Positions 1 to 16,300 of a stretch of 64,000 nucleotides of DNA are shown here, piece by piece. Within the stretch, counting starts at the first letter, position 1, and each line of letters opens with the position of its first letter. The stretch comes from Torreya grandis (Eukaryota; Streptophyta; Pinopsida; Cupressales; Taxaceae), in assembly GCA_037957365.1 (NCBI GenBank), contig JARHVA010004229.1:1563001-1627000 (forward strand), given 5' to 3'. Below the pieces are notes generated by a model. The model worked only from the letters and a program-made list of their open reading frames with translations. It did no database searches and had not been told where the DNA came from. Made by a program: the position numbers and the translations under genes.

Positions 1-1330
1 GTGAAATTTAGTCAAGTGCACATGACATTTATTTTAAATATGGATGCAATTATTTCATAGAATAGTGCCAAACACAAGCATTATAAGGACCTAAAAGAAA
101 ATAAATAAGCTATGGCTAAAGAATATTATTCAACTCCACCATCTATTATAGTCTCCCTAACTACTATAATTTCAACCGTGTAGGATCCAACTTAAAGTAA
201 AGCTTAGCTTTCTTAGGTTGAATTTTCATGTATTTTACATGATAATTGGAGAATTAAACTAAAATTTTATTTATGATTCATGAGTGAATGTAATAATCAA
301 TTAAATAATTTTGTAAACATACACATGTTACATTGAATTTTAAGATTAAGTCTTATTTTGGAAGATGTAGTTTTGATAAACTATAATTATATATGTAGAC
401 TTTACATCAATTAGAACTCTCATTCTTATTATTAGCATGTAATTTTTCAACTTTGCATGGATTTGGAGGATGAGGAACCCCCTCCCCAAATCTATTTATA
501 TTGTTAATTCCCTCATTTCAAAGGGATAGAAATCTTATCAATACATAAGCAAATCTCTTTTGATTGTCATGTAATTGTGTTGATGTTTTTATATTACATT
601 TTTTTGTAAATAAGTTTTGTTTATTTTCTTGTTTGTTTGATTCAATAATTTAAAGTGTTAAAAGTTACCAAGAGTTACATATTATTATTATTGTTGTTTT
701 ATGATGAGATTATATGTGTAATAAATATTAGGTGATTATTAGATATCATTGATTATGTGTAGAAGTGTTTTCTTCATGATATAGTTTTCTAGGTGTGAGC
801 AACATCTCCATTAGATACCTCTCTGATCTAATCTATAATCTTATGATAAAAGGGTGTGTAAAAACCAATCTAAATATAAGCAAAATTTATCTAGAATCCA
901 ATATTTTATTATATCATCTTCCCCATATCTCCTTACTATGTTTTTATGTGTGTGAGCAATAGATTCTAGATGTAAGTATTGTTATTAAGACACTTATCCA
1001 AAAAGCTACCAACCTATAAGTAATATGCATTGGAATCATAGAGATTTTTTTTTTACCATACCTTTCCCTATTTTGGAGTTCTTTTTGAGATCTACCCACT
1101 TTAGCATAAATTCTATCCATCCAGCTCAAACAGGTTTTTATCTTTTTTATGTTGTATTCATCAACACATAACTAGTTAACAACCTTACATGCTGAGCCTA
1201 TTATTCTACCAATTTATTAAACAACCCATACCTTGTATGCTTGACCTATAGTGGATTTTATATCCATTAAGATCCTAAATTTTTAGAGGTTACCTCATTA
1301 AATCTATGGTGTGCATAAAACCCATATCAA
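1..1330. other. AT-rich non-coding sequence
   Basis: I see no recognisable gene, LTR boundary or RNA. The longest open frame here (944-1129, minus, 61 codons) has a basic N-terminal half and a hydrophobic C-terminal half but matches no family I know, and is no longer than chance allows at this base composition. A short G/C-richer patch at about 460-490 is the only local compositional anomaly. Confidence 0.6.
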
Positions 1331-4300
1331 CGTGTCTTAATGTTTCAAATAATTCCATAAAATGACATTAGTATTTACATCCTGATTTGAAATATATAGC
1401 AACACACATATTTGTAAAATTTGTTTGAGTGTTGTGAATTATGTCATGCAACAACATTGGTATGAGAAATACAACTCAAAATATGCAATATCTAATATTT
1501 GTTTTTAAATTTATCATAGTGTTATGAATTGTACAACACAATAACATCTATATGATAAACCTAACTCAAAGTATGAAAGACCCCAAATATTTATAAATTT
1601 TGTCCTAGTGTTACTAATTACACCTCACATTAACATTAGCTAATATGGGAAACCTAATTAAAATATGTAAAACCCAATTTTTAAAAAAAGAATTTCCTAG
1701 TGTTGTGAATTGTGTTAGATAATGACATTGGTATTTGAAACCTAACTAAAAATATGTAATACCATAAATTTTTATTAAATATTTCTTACTATTGAAAATT
1801 GTGCCACTTAACAACATTGTTATAGGAAACTTGACTCAAAATATTTAACAACCCATTTATTTATAAAATTTATACAACTATTTTAAATTGTGATGTGAAA
1901 TGACATTAACATAGGTAACTTGACTCAAAAAATGAAAAAACCTAAATATTTATGAATTTTTTCCCAATGTTATGAATTGTGACACATAATGACATTGGTA
2001 TGGGAAACATGACATAAAATATGCAACACACCAAATAGTTTTTAAATTTGTCTTAACTTTAAAAATTTCACCACACAATGGAATTGGTATGATAAATGTG
2101 ACTATTAATATGAAACACCTAAAATATTTTATAAATTTGTCCTAGTGTTCTAAATAATGCAACATAATAACATTGGTACATAAAACTTGACTCAAAATAT
2201 GTAACGCCCAAAATACTTTTGAAATTTGTACCAATGTTGTGAATTGCACCATGTAACAACATTTATATAGGAAACCTAACTAAAAATATTTAACCCACAA
2301 AATATTTCCAAAATGTGTCCCAATGATGCTAATTGTGTAGTGAAATAACATTAGTAGAGGGAAATTGACAAAATATGTAATGCCCAAGGTATTTCTAAAA
2401 ATTATCCCAATATTGTGAATTGTGATGTGGAATGACATTAGTACAAGAAAATATCCTCAAAATATGCAACACAAAAAATATTAATGAAAATTTTCTTGGT
2501 GTTATGAATTATGCTATGTAATGACATGGGTATGGGAAATCTATCTAAAAATATGTAACACTTCAATTATTTCATAAATTTGTTCTAGTGTTATAAATTA
2601 TACTATGCAATGACATTGGTACATGAAATATAACTCAAAATATGAAACACCTCAAATATTTTTTAATTTTATCATACAATTACAAATGGTGCCACATAAA
2701 GATATTGATTTGGGAAACCCCACTCAAAATTTATAATGCCAAAAATATTTCTTATAATTGTCCCAGTTTTGGGAATTATGATGCACAATGACATTAGTAT
2801 GAGAAACTCATATCAAAATATACAACACCAAAAAAAATTATAAAATTTTTCCCATTTTTGTGAATTACATCATGTAATGATAATGGTATGGGAAACATTA
2901 CTCAAAATGTGCAACACCCCAAATATTTCTAAAGTTTTTCCTAGTGTTACAAATTACACTGCATAAAAACATTGGTATCGTAAAATTGACTCAAAAATAT
3001 GTAACACCCCAAGTATTACCCACATTTTTCAAAGTATTTCAAACCACACCAAACACCAACATAAGTACAAGAAACTTCATTAACCAAATATTTAATAATT
3101 TTGTCCTAGTGTTTTTAACTACACCACACATCAACATTGGTATGGGAAACATGACTCAATATATGAAGCACCTGAAATATTTTTGAATATTTTCTCAATT
3201 TTTTGAATTATGTCATACAAAAACATTGCTAATGAAAAATTGGGTTAAAATATGTAACACCTAAAATATTTAAAAAAATTATTTTAGTGTTTCTAATTAT
3301 TCCATGTAATGACATTAATACATGAAACCAGACTCAAAATATACAACACCCCAAATATTTTAAAAATTTATCCTAATGTTATGAATTACATCATGTAATG
3401 ACATTGGTATGTGAAACTTAACTCAAATATTTAACACCCTAAATATTTATAAATTATATCCTAGTGTTGTGAATTATGTCATGCAATGAAATTGGTATGG
3501 AAAAACTACCTCAAAATATGAAACACCCCAAATAATAATAATATTTTTACAAGTGTTGAAAATAGAAACATGCAATGACATTAGAATAGGAAATTGGTAT
3601 CAAAATATGCAACATCCCATATATCATTGATATTTTTCCCAGTGTTGTGAATTTCATGACACAATGACAATGGAAAGGGAAATTTGACTTAAAATATGCA
3701 ACACCCCTAATATTATTTAAATTTTTCCTAATTTTGTGAATTCTAATGTGAAATAACATTAATATGGGAAACTTGGATCAAAATATGAAACACCTTGAAT
3801 ATTCCAAAAAATTGTACCAATGTTCCAAATTATGATGCAAAATGACATTAGTATGGGAAACCTAACTAAAAATATGCAACACTTGAAATATTTTTGAAAT
3901 GTATCCTAGAGTTTTGAACTATGTAATGTAATAAAATTGGTATGGTAAACCCAAATATATATATAAAACATCTAGAATATTTCAAAAATTTGTCCTAGTG
4001 TTGTGAATTGCACCACCTAATGACATTCATACATGAAACTTGACTCAAAATATGCACTAACCCAAATTTTTTTGAAAATTTTCCCAATGTTGTGAATTTC
4101 ACCCCAAAACAACATAATTATGAAAAACCTAACACAAAATATGAAACACCTAAAATATTTTTAAAATTTATCCTAATGTTGTGAATTATGCAGTGCAATG
4201 ACATTGGTATAGGAGAGTTGGGTTTCGAAATATGCAACACCCCAAATATTTAAGAAATTTCTCCCAGTGTTATGAATTATTTCATTGAATTACATTAGTA

Positions 4301-7300
4301 TGGGATTCTCAACTCAAAATATGAAACACCCCAAATATTTTTAAAAATTTTTAATGTAGTGATTTTTTCTACACAATGATATATGTATGGTAAACCTATC
4401 TCAAAATATAAAAATCCCTAATATTTATGAAATTTTTCTTAGTGGTGAAAATTACACCACACATTCACATTGGTGTAGCAAACCTAACTCAATATATCCA
4501 ACACCCAAAACATTTTCAAAATATTTTATAGTGTTTCAAACTACACCTCATAATGACATTAGAATGGGAATTTGACTCAAAATATGCAACGCCTCAAATA
4601 TTTCTAAAAAATTTACATGTTTTAAATTATACCATGCAATGATATTTCAAAAAATTTACCCAATATTGGGAATTTTATGGTGGAAAGACATTGGTATGGG
4701 AAACCTAACTGAAAATATCCAACACCCTATATATTTCAAAAATTTGTCCCAATTTTGTGAATCACATTATGAAATGACATTGTAAGAGAAACATAACTCT
4801 AAATATGCAACACACTAAATATTTATAAAATTTGTCCTAGTGTAGTGATATATGCAGTATAATGACATTGGTATATGAATGTTAACTTGAAATATGTAAC
4901 ACCCAAAATATTTATGAAATGATTTTGAGTGTTATGAATTATGCCATGTAATGATGATGGTATAGGAATCCCAACTTAGAATATGGAACACCCAAATTAT
5001 TTAAGAATTTTTTCTTATTATTATAACTTGTGATTGTAATAAAATTAATATGGAAAGCCTAACTCAAAATATTTAACACCCTAAATATTAAAAAAAATAT
5101 TAGTGTTGTGAATTATGCTACTAAATAACATTGGTACTAAAAACCTCACTCAAAATATGCAACACCCCAAATATTTTATAAATTTGGCCTAGTGTTGTAA
5201 ATTGTGCCATGTAATGAGATTGGTACAAGGAGCCTAATGAAAAATATGAAGCACCCCAAATGTTTTCAAAATTAATCTTAGTGTTAGGAACTATGTTGAA
5301 CAATTAAATTTGTACATGAAATACAAATCAAAATATCTAACACCCAAAATATTTCTAAAATTTATCCCAGTGTTGTGAACTACATAACACAATGACATTG
5401 GTATAAGAAACACAACTTAGAATATGTAGCACCAAAAATATTTACAAAATATGCCCCAATTTTTTAAATTGTGATGTGTAATTACATGGTTACTAGAACC
5501 TTGAATTAAAATATGAAACACCATAAATATTTTAAAACATTATCAAAATGTCATGTGTTATGTGTTATGGCACAATGACATTGTTATAGGAAACTTGACT
5601 CAAAATATAAAACACCCCAAATATTTATAAAATTTGTCTTATCATTGAAAATATCATAATATAATGGCACTAGTATGGGAAATGTAACTCAAAATATGCA
5701 ACACACCAAATATTTTTTAAAATTTTATTAGTATTATGAACTGTGTAGCATAATGTCATTAGTATGGAAGACCTAATTCAAAATATGTAACATCCTAAGT
5801 ATTTATAAGATATGTTTGTGTTTCAAATCATAGAGTTCAATGACATTGGTATGGAAAACCTAACTCAAAATATGTAACACTGCAAATATCTATAAAATTT
5901 GTCTATGTTGTGAACTATGCCATGCAACAACATTGGTATTAGAGACCTGACTCAAAATATGCAAAACGAAAAATATTCATGAAATTTATCCCATTATTTC
6001 AAATATTTATGTATAAGGACATTAGTATGAGAAACGCAAATAAAAATATGTAACACCATAAAATTTCCATAACTTTTCCTAGTGTTGTAAATTACACCAC
6101 TAAATGACATTGGTATAGTAACCTAACTCAAAATATGTAATGTTCCAAATATATTAGAAATATGTCCCAGTGTTGTTAATTATTCAATGAAATGACATTT
6201 GTATGAGAAACCTAATTCAAAATATGAACACCATAAATGTTTTCCTAGTGTGGTGAATTATAACGAATAAAAACATTGGTATATGAAAATTGATTCAAAG
6301 TATGAAACACCCAAAATATTTATTAAATTTTTTCTAGTGTTGTGATTTATGCCACACAATGACATTGGTATGGAAAAATTGAGTTAAAATATACAACCTA
6401 AATATTTCTAAAATTATTTCAATTGTTATGAATTGTGACATGCAATGACATTAATATGGGAAACCTAACACAAGATATGTAACACCCCAAATATTTTTAA
6501 AAATTTTCCCTATGTTAATAATTATGAAATTTAATGAAATTGGTATGATAAATCCAATAAAAATATGCAACACCCCAAATATTTATAAATTTTGTCATAG
6601 TATTATAATTTACAATTTTTAATGAAATTGGTATGAGAAACTAGACACAAAATATGTAACAACCCAAATATATTTAAAATTTGTCCTAGTATTGTGAATT
6701 ATGACACACAATGACATTGGTAAGGTAAACCTTATTCATAATATGCAACACCCCGTACATTTTATAAATGTGTCCTAGTGTTGAAAATAATGCCACATAA
6801 CAACATTGGTACATGAAAAATGACTCAAAATATGCAACACCCTAAATATTTACAAAATATATCCTATTTTTGATCATTATTTAATGTCATAACTTTGGTA
6901 TGGGATAGTTGACTCAAAATATGTAACACCCCAAATATTTCCAAAATTTGTCATAGTGTTGTGAATTGTACTGCACAATGACATTAGAATGAGAAACCTG
7001 AATAAAAATATGAAACTCCCCAAATATTTATGATGTTTGTCCCTTTGTTTTTATTTTCACCATGAAATTACATTGGTATAGGAAACCTAACTCAAAATAT
7101 GACACACCCCAAAAATTCCCAAATTTTTTTCTAATGTTGTGACCAACTTGGCATAATGGCATTGGTATGAGAATCTTGACTAAAAATATGATATACCCCA
7201 GATATATTAATTTTTTATAAGTGTTATGAGTTTCATTATTTAAACACATTAGTAAAGGAAACATAACTTAAAATATTAAACACCCCAAATATTTATAAAA

Positions 7301-10300
7301 TTTATCTAGGTGTTAGGAATTATACCACATAACAATGGTATGGAAAACCCAACATAAAATATGTAACATCATAAATATTTATTAAATTTATCCCATTATT
7401 TTGAATTATACCATGAAAAAACATCATTAAGGGAAACCCAACATTAAATATGCAATACCCCAAATATTTTAGAAATTTGTTCCAATGTTTCAAATTATGC
7501 TACATAATTACATTGGTATGGGAAACCTAACTCAAAATATGCAACACCCCAAATATTTTTATATTAGTCCTAGTTTTTAAATTATGTCACACAATGGAAT
7601 TGGTATAAAAACCCCAAAATAAAATTTTAAACACCACAAAAAATATTTAAATTGGTCCCACTATTATGAATTGTGCCATGTATTGACATAGGTATAAGAA
7701 CTGAGTCAAAATATATAACACAATAAATATTTTCAAAAAAATTCCAAATGTAGTTAATTTTGATACATAATTAAATAATTATAGGAATCCAAACGTAAAA
7801 TATTCAAGACCCCAAATATTTATAAAATTTTCCTAGTGTTACAAATTTCACTATTTAATGACATTGGTATGAGAAACTAGACTCAAAACATGTAACATCT
7901 AATTTTTTTGGAAATTTATCCTAGTGTTGTAAATTATGTCATAAAATTACATTTATATGGGAAACTTGATTCAAAATATGCAACACCCAAATATTTCTAA
8001 AATATTTCTTAGTGTTATGAATGTCACCATGCAATGACATTGGTACGAGAAACCCCACTCAAAATAAGCAAAACCCCAAATATTTATAAAATTTATTCCA
8101 ATGTTTTGAATTTTATTATAAAATGAAATTAGTATAGGAAAAATAAATATAAATATAAAATACCATGTATATTTTTAAATTTTGTTCTAGTTTTATGAAC
8201 TTCAAGGTAAATGACATTAATATGTGAAACCTTACACAAAATATTCAACACCCCAAATATTTTTAAAATTTATGTCAATGTCATGAATTGCACCACAAAA
8301 TGACATTGGTAAATAAACATGACTCAAAATATGAAACACATAAAATATTTAAAAAATTTGTTCGAGTGTTGTAAATTGCACCATGCAATGACACTATTAT
8401 AAGAAACTTAACTCAAAATATGTAGCACCCTAAATATTTCTAAAATTTATACTATTGTTATGAATTGCACCACATAATGAAATTATTATGGTAAAACTAA
8501 CTTAAAATATACAACACCACAAAAATTTGAAATATTTGTCCTAGTGTTGTGAATTATGCCACAAAATGACATTCATAGGAAACCTAACTCAAAATATGTA
8601 ATAAACAAAATATTTTTTTAAATTTTACTAGTTATAAATTATGATGTGAAATGCCATTGGTATGAAAAATCTGACTCAGAATATGCAACACCACAAATTT
8701 TTACAAAAATTGTCCTGGTGTTATGAATTGTGATGCATAATTACATTGGTAAGGAAAACCCTATTTAAAATATGCAACGCTCCAAATATTTCAAAACTTT
8801 ATCCTAGTGTTATGAATTGTGTTGCACAATGGCATTGGTACAAGAAACTAGACTCAAAATGTGCAACGACCAAATTATTTCAAAGAAATTTCTTAGTGTT
8901 TAAAATTACACTACATAATTACATTGGTACATGAAATTTGATTCAAAATATGAAACACCCAAAATATTTTCAAAATGTCCCACTATTGTGAATTGTATGG
9001 TGAAATGACATTGGTATACAAAACTCAAATCAAAATATGTAACACCCTAAATATTTCTAAAAATTTTCCTAGTGTTGTAAATTTTGTCATGTAATGACAT
9101 TGGTATGGGAAACTTGACTAAATATATCTAACACCATAAATATTTAAAAAATATTTCCTAGTTTTGTGAATAGTGATGTATAATGACATAGGTACAAGAA
9201 TCCTGACTTAAAATATGCAACACCCCAAATATTAATAAAAGTTTGACTAGTGTTATGAAATTCAACACATAATAACATTGATATGGGAACCTAACTCAAA
9301 ATATGAAACTCCCTAAATATTTAAAAACTTTGCATTAATGTTGAAACTACATTGTGTAATCACATTGTATAAGAAACATAACTAAAAATATAAAACACCC
9401 CAACTATTTTTGAAGTTTTTCCCTATGTTTTGAATTTCACTATGCAATGACATTTCTATGAGAAATCTAACTAGAAATATGAAGCACCCAAAATATTTCA
9501 AAAATTTATCCCAATATTATGAACTATGTTATGTAACGAAATTTGTATAAGATACCTAACTAAAAATATGAACCACCCCAAATATTTTTTAACTTTGTCC
9601 TAGTATCATGAATTGTGCCATGTAATAAAATTAGTACAGGAAACCCAACTCAAAACATGAAACACCCAAAAAAAATTTGTAACTTCTCCCAGTGTTGTGA
9701 ATTATGTCATGCAACAAAATCAATATGACAAACCTATCTTAAAATATTAAATACCCAAAATATGTTAAAAATTTGTCTTAGTTTTATGAATTATGCTATA
9801 CAATGACATTAGTACAAAAAACTTGAGTCAAAATATGTAACACCTCAAATATTTTTTAAATTAATCCTAGTGTTGGGAGTTGTACCAAGTAATGACATTA
9901 ATGTGGGATATTTGACTCAAAACATGAAAAATGCCAAATATTTCTTAAACTTTTCATGTTACAAATTTCACTAAATAATGACATCTATATGTGAAACCTG
10001 ACTCAAAATACGCAACACCTCAAATATTTATAAATATTACCCTAGTGTTGTGAATTATGTTGTGTAATTACATTATTAGGGGAAACCTGAATCAAAATAT
10101 GTAATAACACAAATATTTATAATTATTTTACTAGTGATGTAAATGCAACCATGCAATGACATTGATATAATAAAAATGACTCAAAATATGCAAAACCCTA
10201 AATATTAATTTTTTTTTCTTAGTCTTATGAATTGAGATATGTAATGACATTATTATAATAACCTGACTTGAAATATGCAACACCCAAAATATTTTTGAAA

Positions 10301-13300
10301 TAGGTCTCAAGTTTGCAAATTGTGTGACATAATGACATTAGTACGTGAAACCTGACTCAAACTATGTAACACTCAAAATATTTACATAATATTTCCCATT
10401 ATTATGAATTTTTATGTACAATGACATTGGTATGGAAAATCTAATTAAAAATATGCAACACCCCCAAATATTTCCTGAATTTATCTAGTGTTATAAATTG
10501 TGATAAAAAATGACATGGTAAGGGAAACTCGACTCAAAATATGAAACACCAAATTTTTTTCCAAAATTTGTCCCAATGTTACAAATTACGCTACACAATG
10601 ATATTGGGACAAGAATCCTAACTCAAAATATAGAATTTAGAAAATATTTATAAAATTTATCCATGTTGTAAGTTTCACCATACAATGACATTGGTACATG
10701 AAACCTAACTCAAAATATTCATCCCAAATATTTATAAATTTTTTACTAATGTTATGAATTTCATGATGCAATGAAATTGGTATGTGAAACCTATTTTAAA
10801 ATATACAACAACCTAAATATTTCTAAAATTTCTTCTAGTGATGTAAATTACATCATACAACACATTTGTATGGGAAACCTAACTCAAAATATGTAACACC
10901 TTAAATATTTATAAATTTTTACCCAATGTTGTGAACTATGATGCACAATGATTTTTGTATGGCAAACCTGACTCAAAATATACAAGATCCAAAATTTTCA
11001 AAATTTGACACAATGTTGAAAATTATGTAATTCAATGACATTGGTATGGGGCACCTAACTTAAAATATACAACAACCTAAATATTTCCAAAATTTGTCTC
11101 AATGTTTTGAAATGAATTTCATAATAACATTGATTTGAGAAATGTGACTCAAAATATGTAAAACCCCAAATATTTATGAAGTTTTTCCCAATGTTGTGAA
11201 TTTCACCATATAACAACCTTGGTATAGGAAATCTAACTCAATATACAACACCCAAACTATTTCAAAAAAATTGTCAATGTTGCAAATTAGATTGCATAAT
11301 GACATTGGTATGAGAAATGTAACTCAAAATATACAATAACCCAAATATTTATGAATTTTTTACTAATGTTGTGAGTTGAACCACACAACAAGATTTCTAT
11401 AAAAAACCCAACCTATAATATGCAACACCCCAAATATTTCCAAAGTTTGTCTCATTGCTATGAAATGTAAAGCATAGTGACTTTGATATGAGAAGCCTTA
11501 CTCAAAATATGCAATACCCAAAATATTTACAAAATTTGTCCCAATGTTGTGAATTGATTCATGTAAATAAATTTTATGAGAAACCTAACTCCAAACATGC
11601 AACATCGCATATATTTATGACATTTATCCTAGTGTTTTGAATTGATCCATATAATCACATTGGAATAGGAAACTTAACTAAAAATATGAAATGCCCAAAA
11701 TAGTTATAAAATTTGTCTCATTGTTTAAAATTGCACCATGTGACAACATCAATATGAGACCTGACTTAAAATATGTGATATCCCAAATATTTTTGAATTT
11801 TTTCCTAGTCTTCTAAAATGTGTTATGCAATGACATCAATATGGAAAACTTGTATCAAAATATACAACACCAAAACTATTTCAAAAATTAGGAATAATGT
11901 TTTAAATTATGCCATGAAATGACATTAGTATGAGAAACATGAACTAAAATATGCAACACCCAAAATATTTTTTGAATTAGTCCTAGTGTTGTGAATTATG
12001 ATACACATTGACATTGGTATGAGAACCTAACTGAAAATATAAAACACTCCAAATAGTTTTGTAATTGTTCCCAATGTAGTGAATTATGTTGCATAATGGA
12101 ATCCATATGGGCAACATGACTCAAAATATGCAACTCCCCAAATATTTCTATTTTTTTTTGCATTATTTTGAATTGTACCACATAATGACATCAATACAAG
12201 AAACATGACTCAAAATATGCAACACCCCTAAATATTTTTAAAATTTATCTATTTTTCAAATTATGTTGTGTAGTGACACTATTATAAGACATCTTACTCA
12301 AAATATTCAACACCCAAAATATTTATAAAATGTGTTCTAATGTTGAAAATAATAATGTAAAATGACATTGGTATAGGAAACCTAACTCAAACTATGCAAA
12401 ACCCAAAATATTTATAAAATTTTATCCGAGTGTTGTGAATTGTAATGTGTAATGATTTTGGTATAGGAAACTTGACTCTAAATATGTAAAACCCTAAATA
12501 TTTATAAAATTATTCTATGTCATGAAATATGATGTGTAATGACATTGGTATGGGAAACTTAACTAAAAATATGCAACACCCCATATATTTTATAAATTTC
12601 TTCCAATGTTAGGAATTATTCCATGCAATGACATTAGTAAAAAATACCTTATTCAAAATATGCTACACACCAAATATTCTAGAATTGTCTTAATGTTGTG
12701 AATTTCACTACGAAACAACATTGGTCGGGGAAACATGACTCACAATATACAACACCTCAAAAATTTAAAAATTATTTAAATTATTATGAATTGCATCTAA
12801 TAAAAAAATTAGTCTATTAAACGTAACTAAAAATATGTAATAACCAAAATATTTATGATTTTTTTCATAGTGATATGAATTGCATTGTACAACATTGGTA
12901 TTTGAAACCCCACTAAAAATATGCAAAACCCCAAATATTTATTAAATTTATCTTAGTTTTGAAAATTACATCATGCAATGAAATTGGTATAAGAAGCTTG
13001 ACTTAAAATATTCAACACCCCAAATATTTCTAAATTTTTTCCCATTATTGTGTCTTTTGAAACACAATGACATTGGTATGGGAAACTTGACTCAAAATAT
13101 GAAAAAAAAAATATTTTTTGAAAAATTATCCCATTGTTATGATTATGTCATGTAAGGACATTGGTATAGTATACCTAACTCAAAATATGAAAAACCCCAA
13201 ATATTTTTAAAAATGTATTAGTGTTGTAAGATGCACTATTTAATTATATCACTAAAGGAAACCCCACTAAAAATATTCAATACCCTAAATATTTTAGAAA

Positions 13301-16300
13301 TATGTCCCATTGTTGTGAATTGCACCATGTAATGACATTGATATGGGAAACCTGACTTAAAATATTTAACAATTTAAATATTTTCAAAATTTATTTATGT
13401 TATGAATTACATTATATAACAACATTAGTATGGGAAAACCTGATTCAAATATGCAATATCCCAAATATTTTTAAAAATCATCCCAATGTTGTGAATTATG
13501 CCATACATCTACATTGATATGGGAAACCCAACTAAAAATTTGTAACACCAAAAATATTTATAAGATTTATCTAAATGTTGTGAAATACATCACATAATGA
13601 CATTGGCTCAAGAAATATGACTTAAAATATGCAACACCCAAAATATTTAAAAACTTTTTCCCATTGTTTAGAATTATGTCACACAACATTGGTATGATAA
13701 ATCCAACTCAAAATATGTAATACCCCAAATATTTTAGAAACATTTCCTAGTGTTGTGAATTACATGGCATAATCAAATTGTTATCAAAAACCTAACTAAA
13801 AATATGTAACACCCCAATATTTTAAAAATATATCATAGTGTTTTGAATTACATCATTTATGACACTTTTATGAGAAACCAAATCAAATGAGGGGCAACCC
13901 AAATATTTCCAAAATCTATCCCAATGTTGAGAATAATTTCATACAATGACATTGGTATGGGAAACTTGACTCAAAATATGAAATACCCCAAATATTTTTT
14001 AAATTTGTCCCAATGTTATGAGTTAAACCACTCAAAAAAATTAGTATGGGAAACCCATCTTAAAATTTGAAACACACCAAATTTTTCTTAAATTTGTCCT
14101 AATGTTGCAAACTAGATAGTGTAATGATAGTGGTACAAGAAACATGACTCAAATTATATAGCACCCTAAATATTTCTAAGAATTTTTGTAGTGTTTTGAA
14201 TTCTAATGAATAATGACATTATTACTATAAACCCATCTCAAGATACGAAACACTAAAAGTATTTCCAAAATTTGTCTTAGTGTTGTGAATTATGTGGTGT
14301 AATGACATTGGTATAGGAAACCTAACTCAAAATATGCAACACCCAAAATATTTTAAAAATTTGTCCTAGAGTTGAGAATTATTCCACACATTGGTACGTG
14401 AAACCCAACTCAAAATATTTAGCACACTAAATATTTATGAAATGTTTCCTAATGTTATGAACATTGTAGTGTAATGCCATTAGTATGTAAAACTTGACTT
14501 AAAATATGGAACACCACAAATATTTAATAATTTTGTCCCAATGTTATGAACTATGTAGTTTAATAAAATTAGTATGACAAACTTGACTCAAAATATACAA
14601 CACCAAAAATATATATTAAATTTGTTCTAGTGTTATTAATTGTCCACACAATTACATTGGTATGGGGAACCTGACTCTAAAAATGTAACACCATAAATTT
14701 TTTAGAAATATGTCCCACTATTAAAAATAATGGCATGCAACGACATTAGTATAGGAAAATTGACTAAAAATATGTAACACAATAAAAATTTATAAAATAT
14801 TTCCCTGTGTTGTGAATTTCACCACTCAATGACATTGCTATGGAAAACCTAACTCAAAATATGCAAAATGTCAAATATAATATATTTTCTTACCACTATT
14901 GTGAATTGTGCTATATAATGACATTGGTATGGGAAATTTGACCCAAAATGTTTAACACCATAATTTTTTCTAAAAATTTCCAAGTTTTACAAATTATGTA
15001 GTACAATGTCATTGGTACATGAAACCCACCTCAAAATATACAACATCACAAATATTTCATAAATTTTTTCCAAAATTTTAAATTGTGATGTACAACAACA
15101 TTGGTATGGGAAAACCAAATTAAAATATGAAAAAACCCAAATATTTATAAAATTATTCCTAGTTTTGTAAATTACGACATTAGTACAGGGAATATGACTC
15201 AAAATATGAAACACCCCAAATATTTATAAAATGTTTCCTAGTGTTATTATTTACATGACATAATGTCATTATTATGGGAACCCAAAATAAAATATATAAG
15301 ATGCCAAATATTTCTAAAATTTTCCCATTATAATAATTTTTTATGCATAACGACATTGGTACAAGAAACCTTGCTCAAAATATGTAACACCCCAAATATT
15401 TACAAAAATATTCTCAGTGTTGTGAATTTTGATGCATAATGATGTTGCTAAGGGAAACATGATTCAAAATATGAAACATCACAAATATTTTAGAAAATTT
15501 TCCCAGTGTTTTCAATTGCAAAACATAATGGCATTAGTATAGGAAACTCGACTCAAGATATGCAACACTTTTGAAACTTTATGCCAATGTTCTGAATTAA
15601 TCCATGCAACAACATTCATATGAGACTCCTAACTCAATATAAGCAACAACCTAAATATTTATATAATTTGTATTAGTGTTGTGAACTTCACTAAGAAACA
15701 ACATTGGTATAAGAAACTAGACTCAAAATATGCAACAACCCAAATAATTCTTAATTTTGTCCCTTTGTTGTGAATTTCACCATGTAATGACATTGGTAAG
15801 GGAAACCCAACTCAAAATTTACAACACCCAAAATATTTACAAAATTTAACCAATGTTGTAAACCACATAGTGTAGCAACATTAGTATGGGAAACTTGACT
15901 CAAAATATGCAACACCCAAAATATTTTTTAAAATTGTCTATGTTTCAAACCTCATCATACCTTAAGAAATTAGTATGAGAAACCTAAATCAAAATATGTA
16001 ACACCTTAAAAATTTCTAAAATTTGTCCTTGTATTTCAAATTACATAATGAAAAGACATTGGTATGGCAAACTCAACTTAAAATATGTAATACTATAAAT
16101 ATTTCAAAATTTCTCCTATTGCTACAAATTGTGTTATGTAATGACATTGGTATGAGAAACTTAACTCAAAATATGCAACACCCTAAATATTTTTGAAACT
16201 AGTCTCATGGTTTAAAATTATGTCATGTAATGACATTGATTTGGGAAACATAAATTAAAATATACAACACCTAAATACTTTATACTTTAATCCTAGTGTT

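Noticed and set aside
2944..15214. About a dozen 60-80 codon open frames in the first satellite array
   Set aside because: They fall in different phases and both strands of the tandem repeat, and no frame is kept from monomer to monomer.
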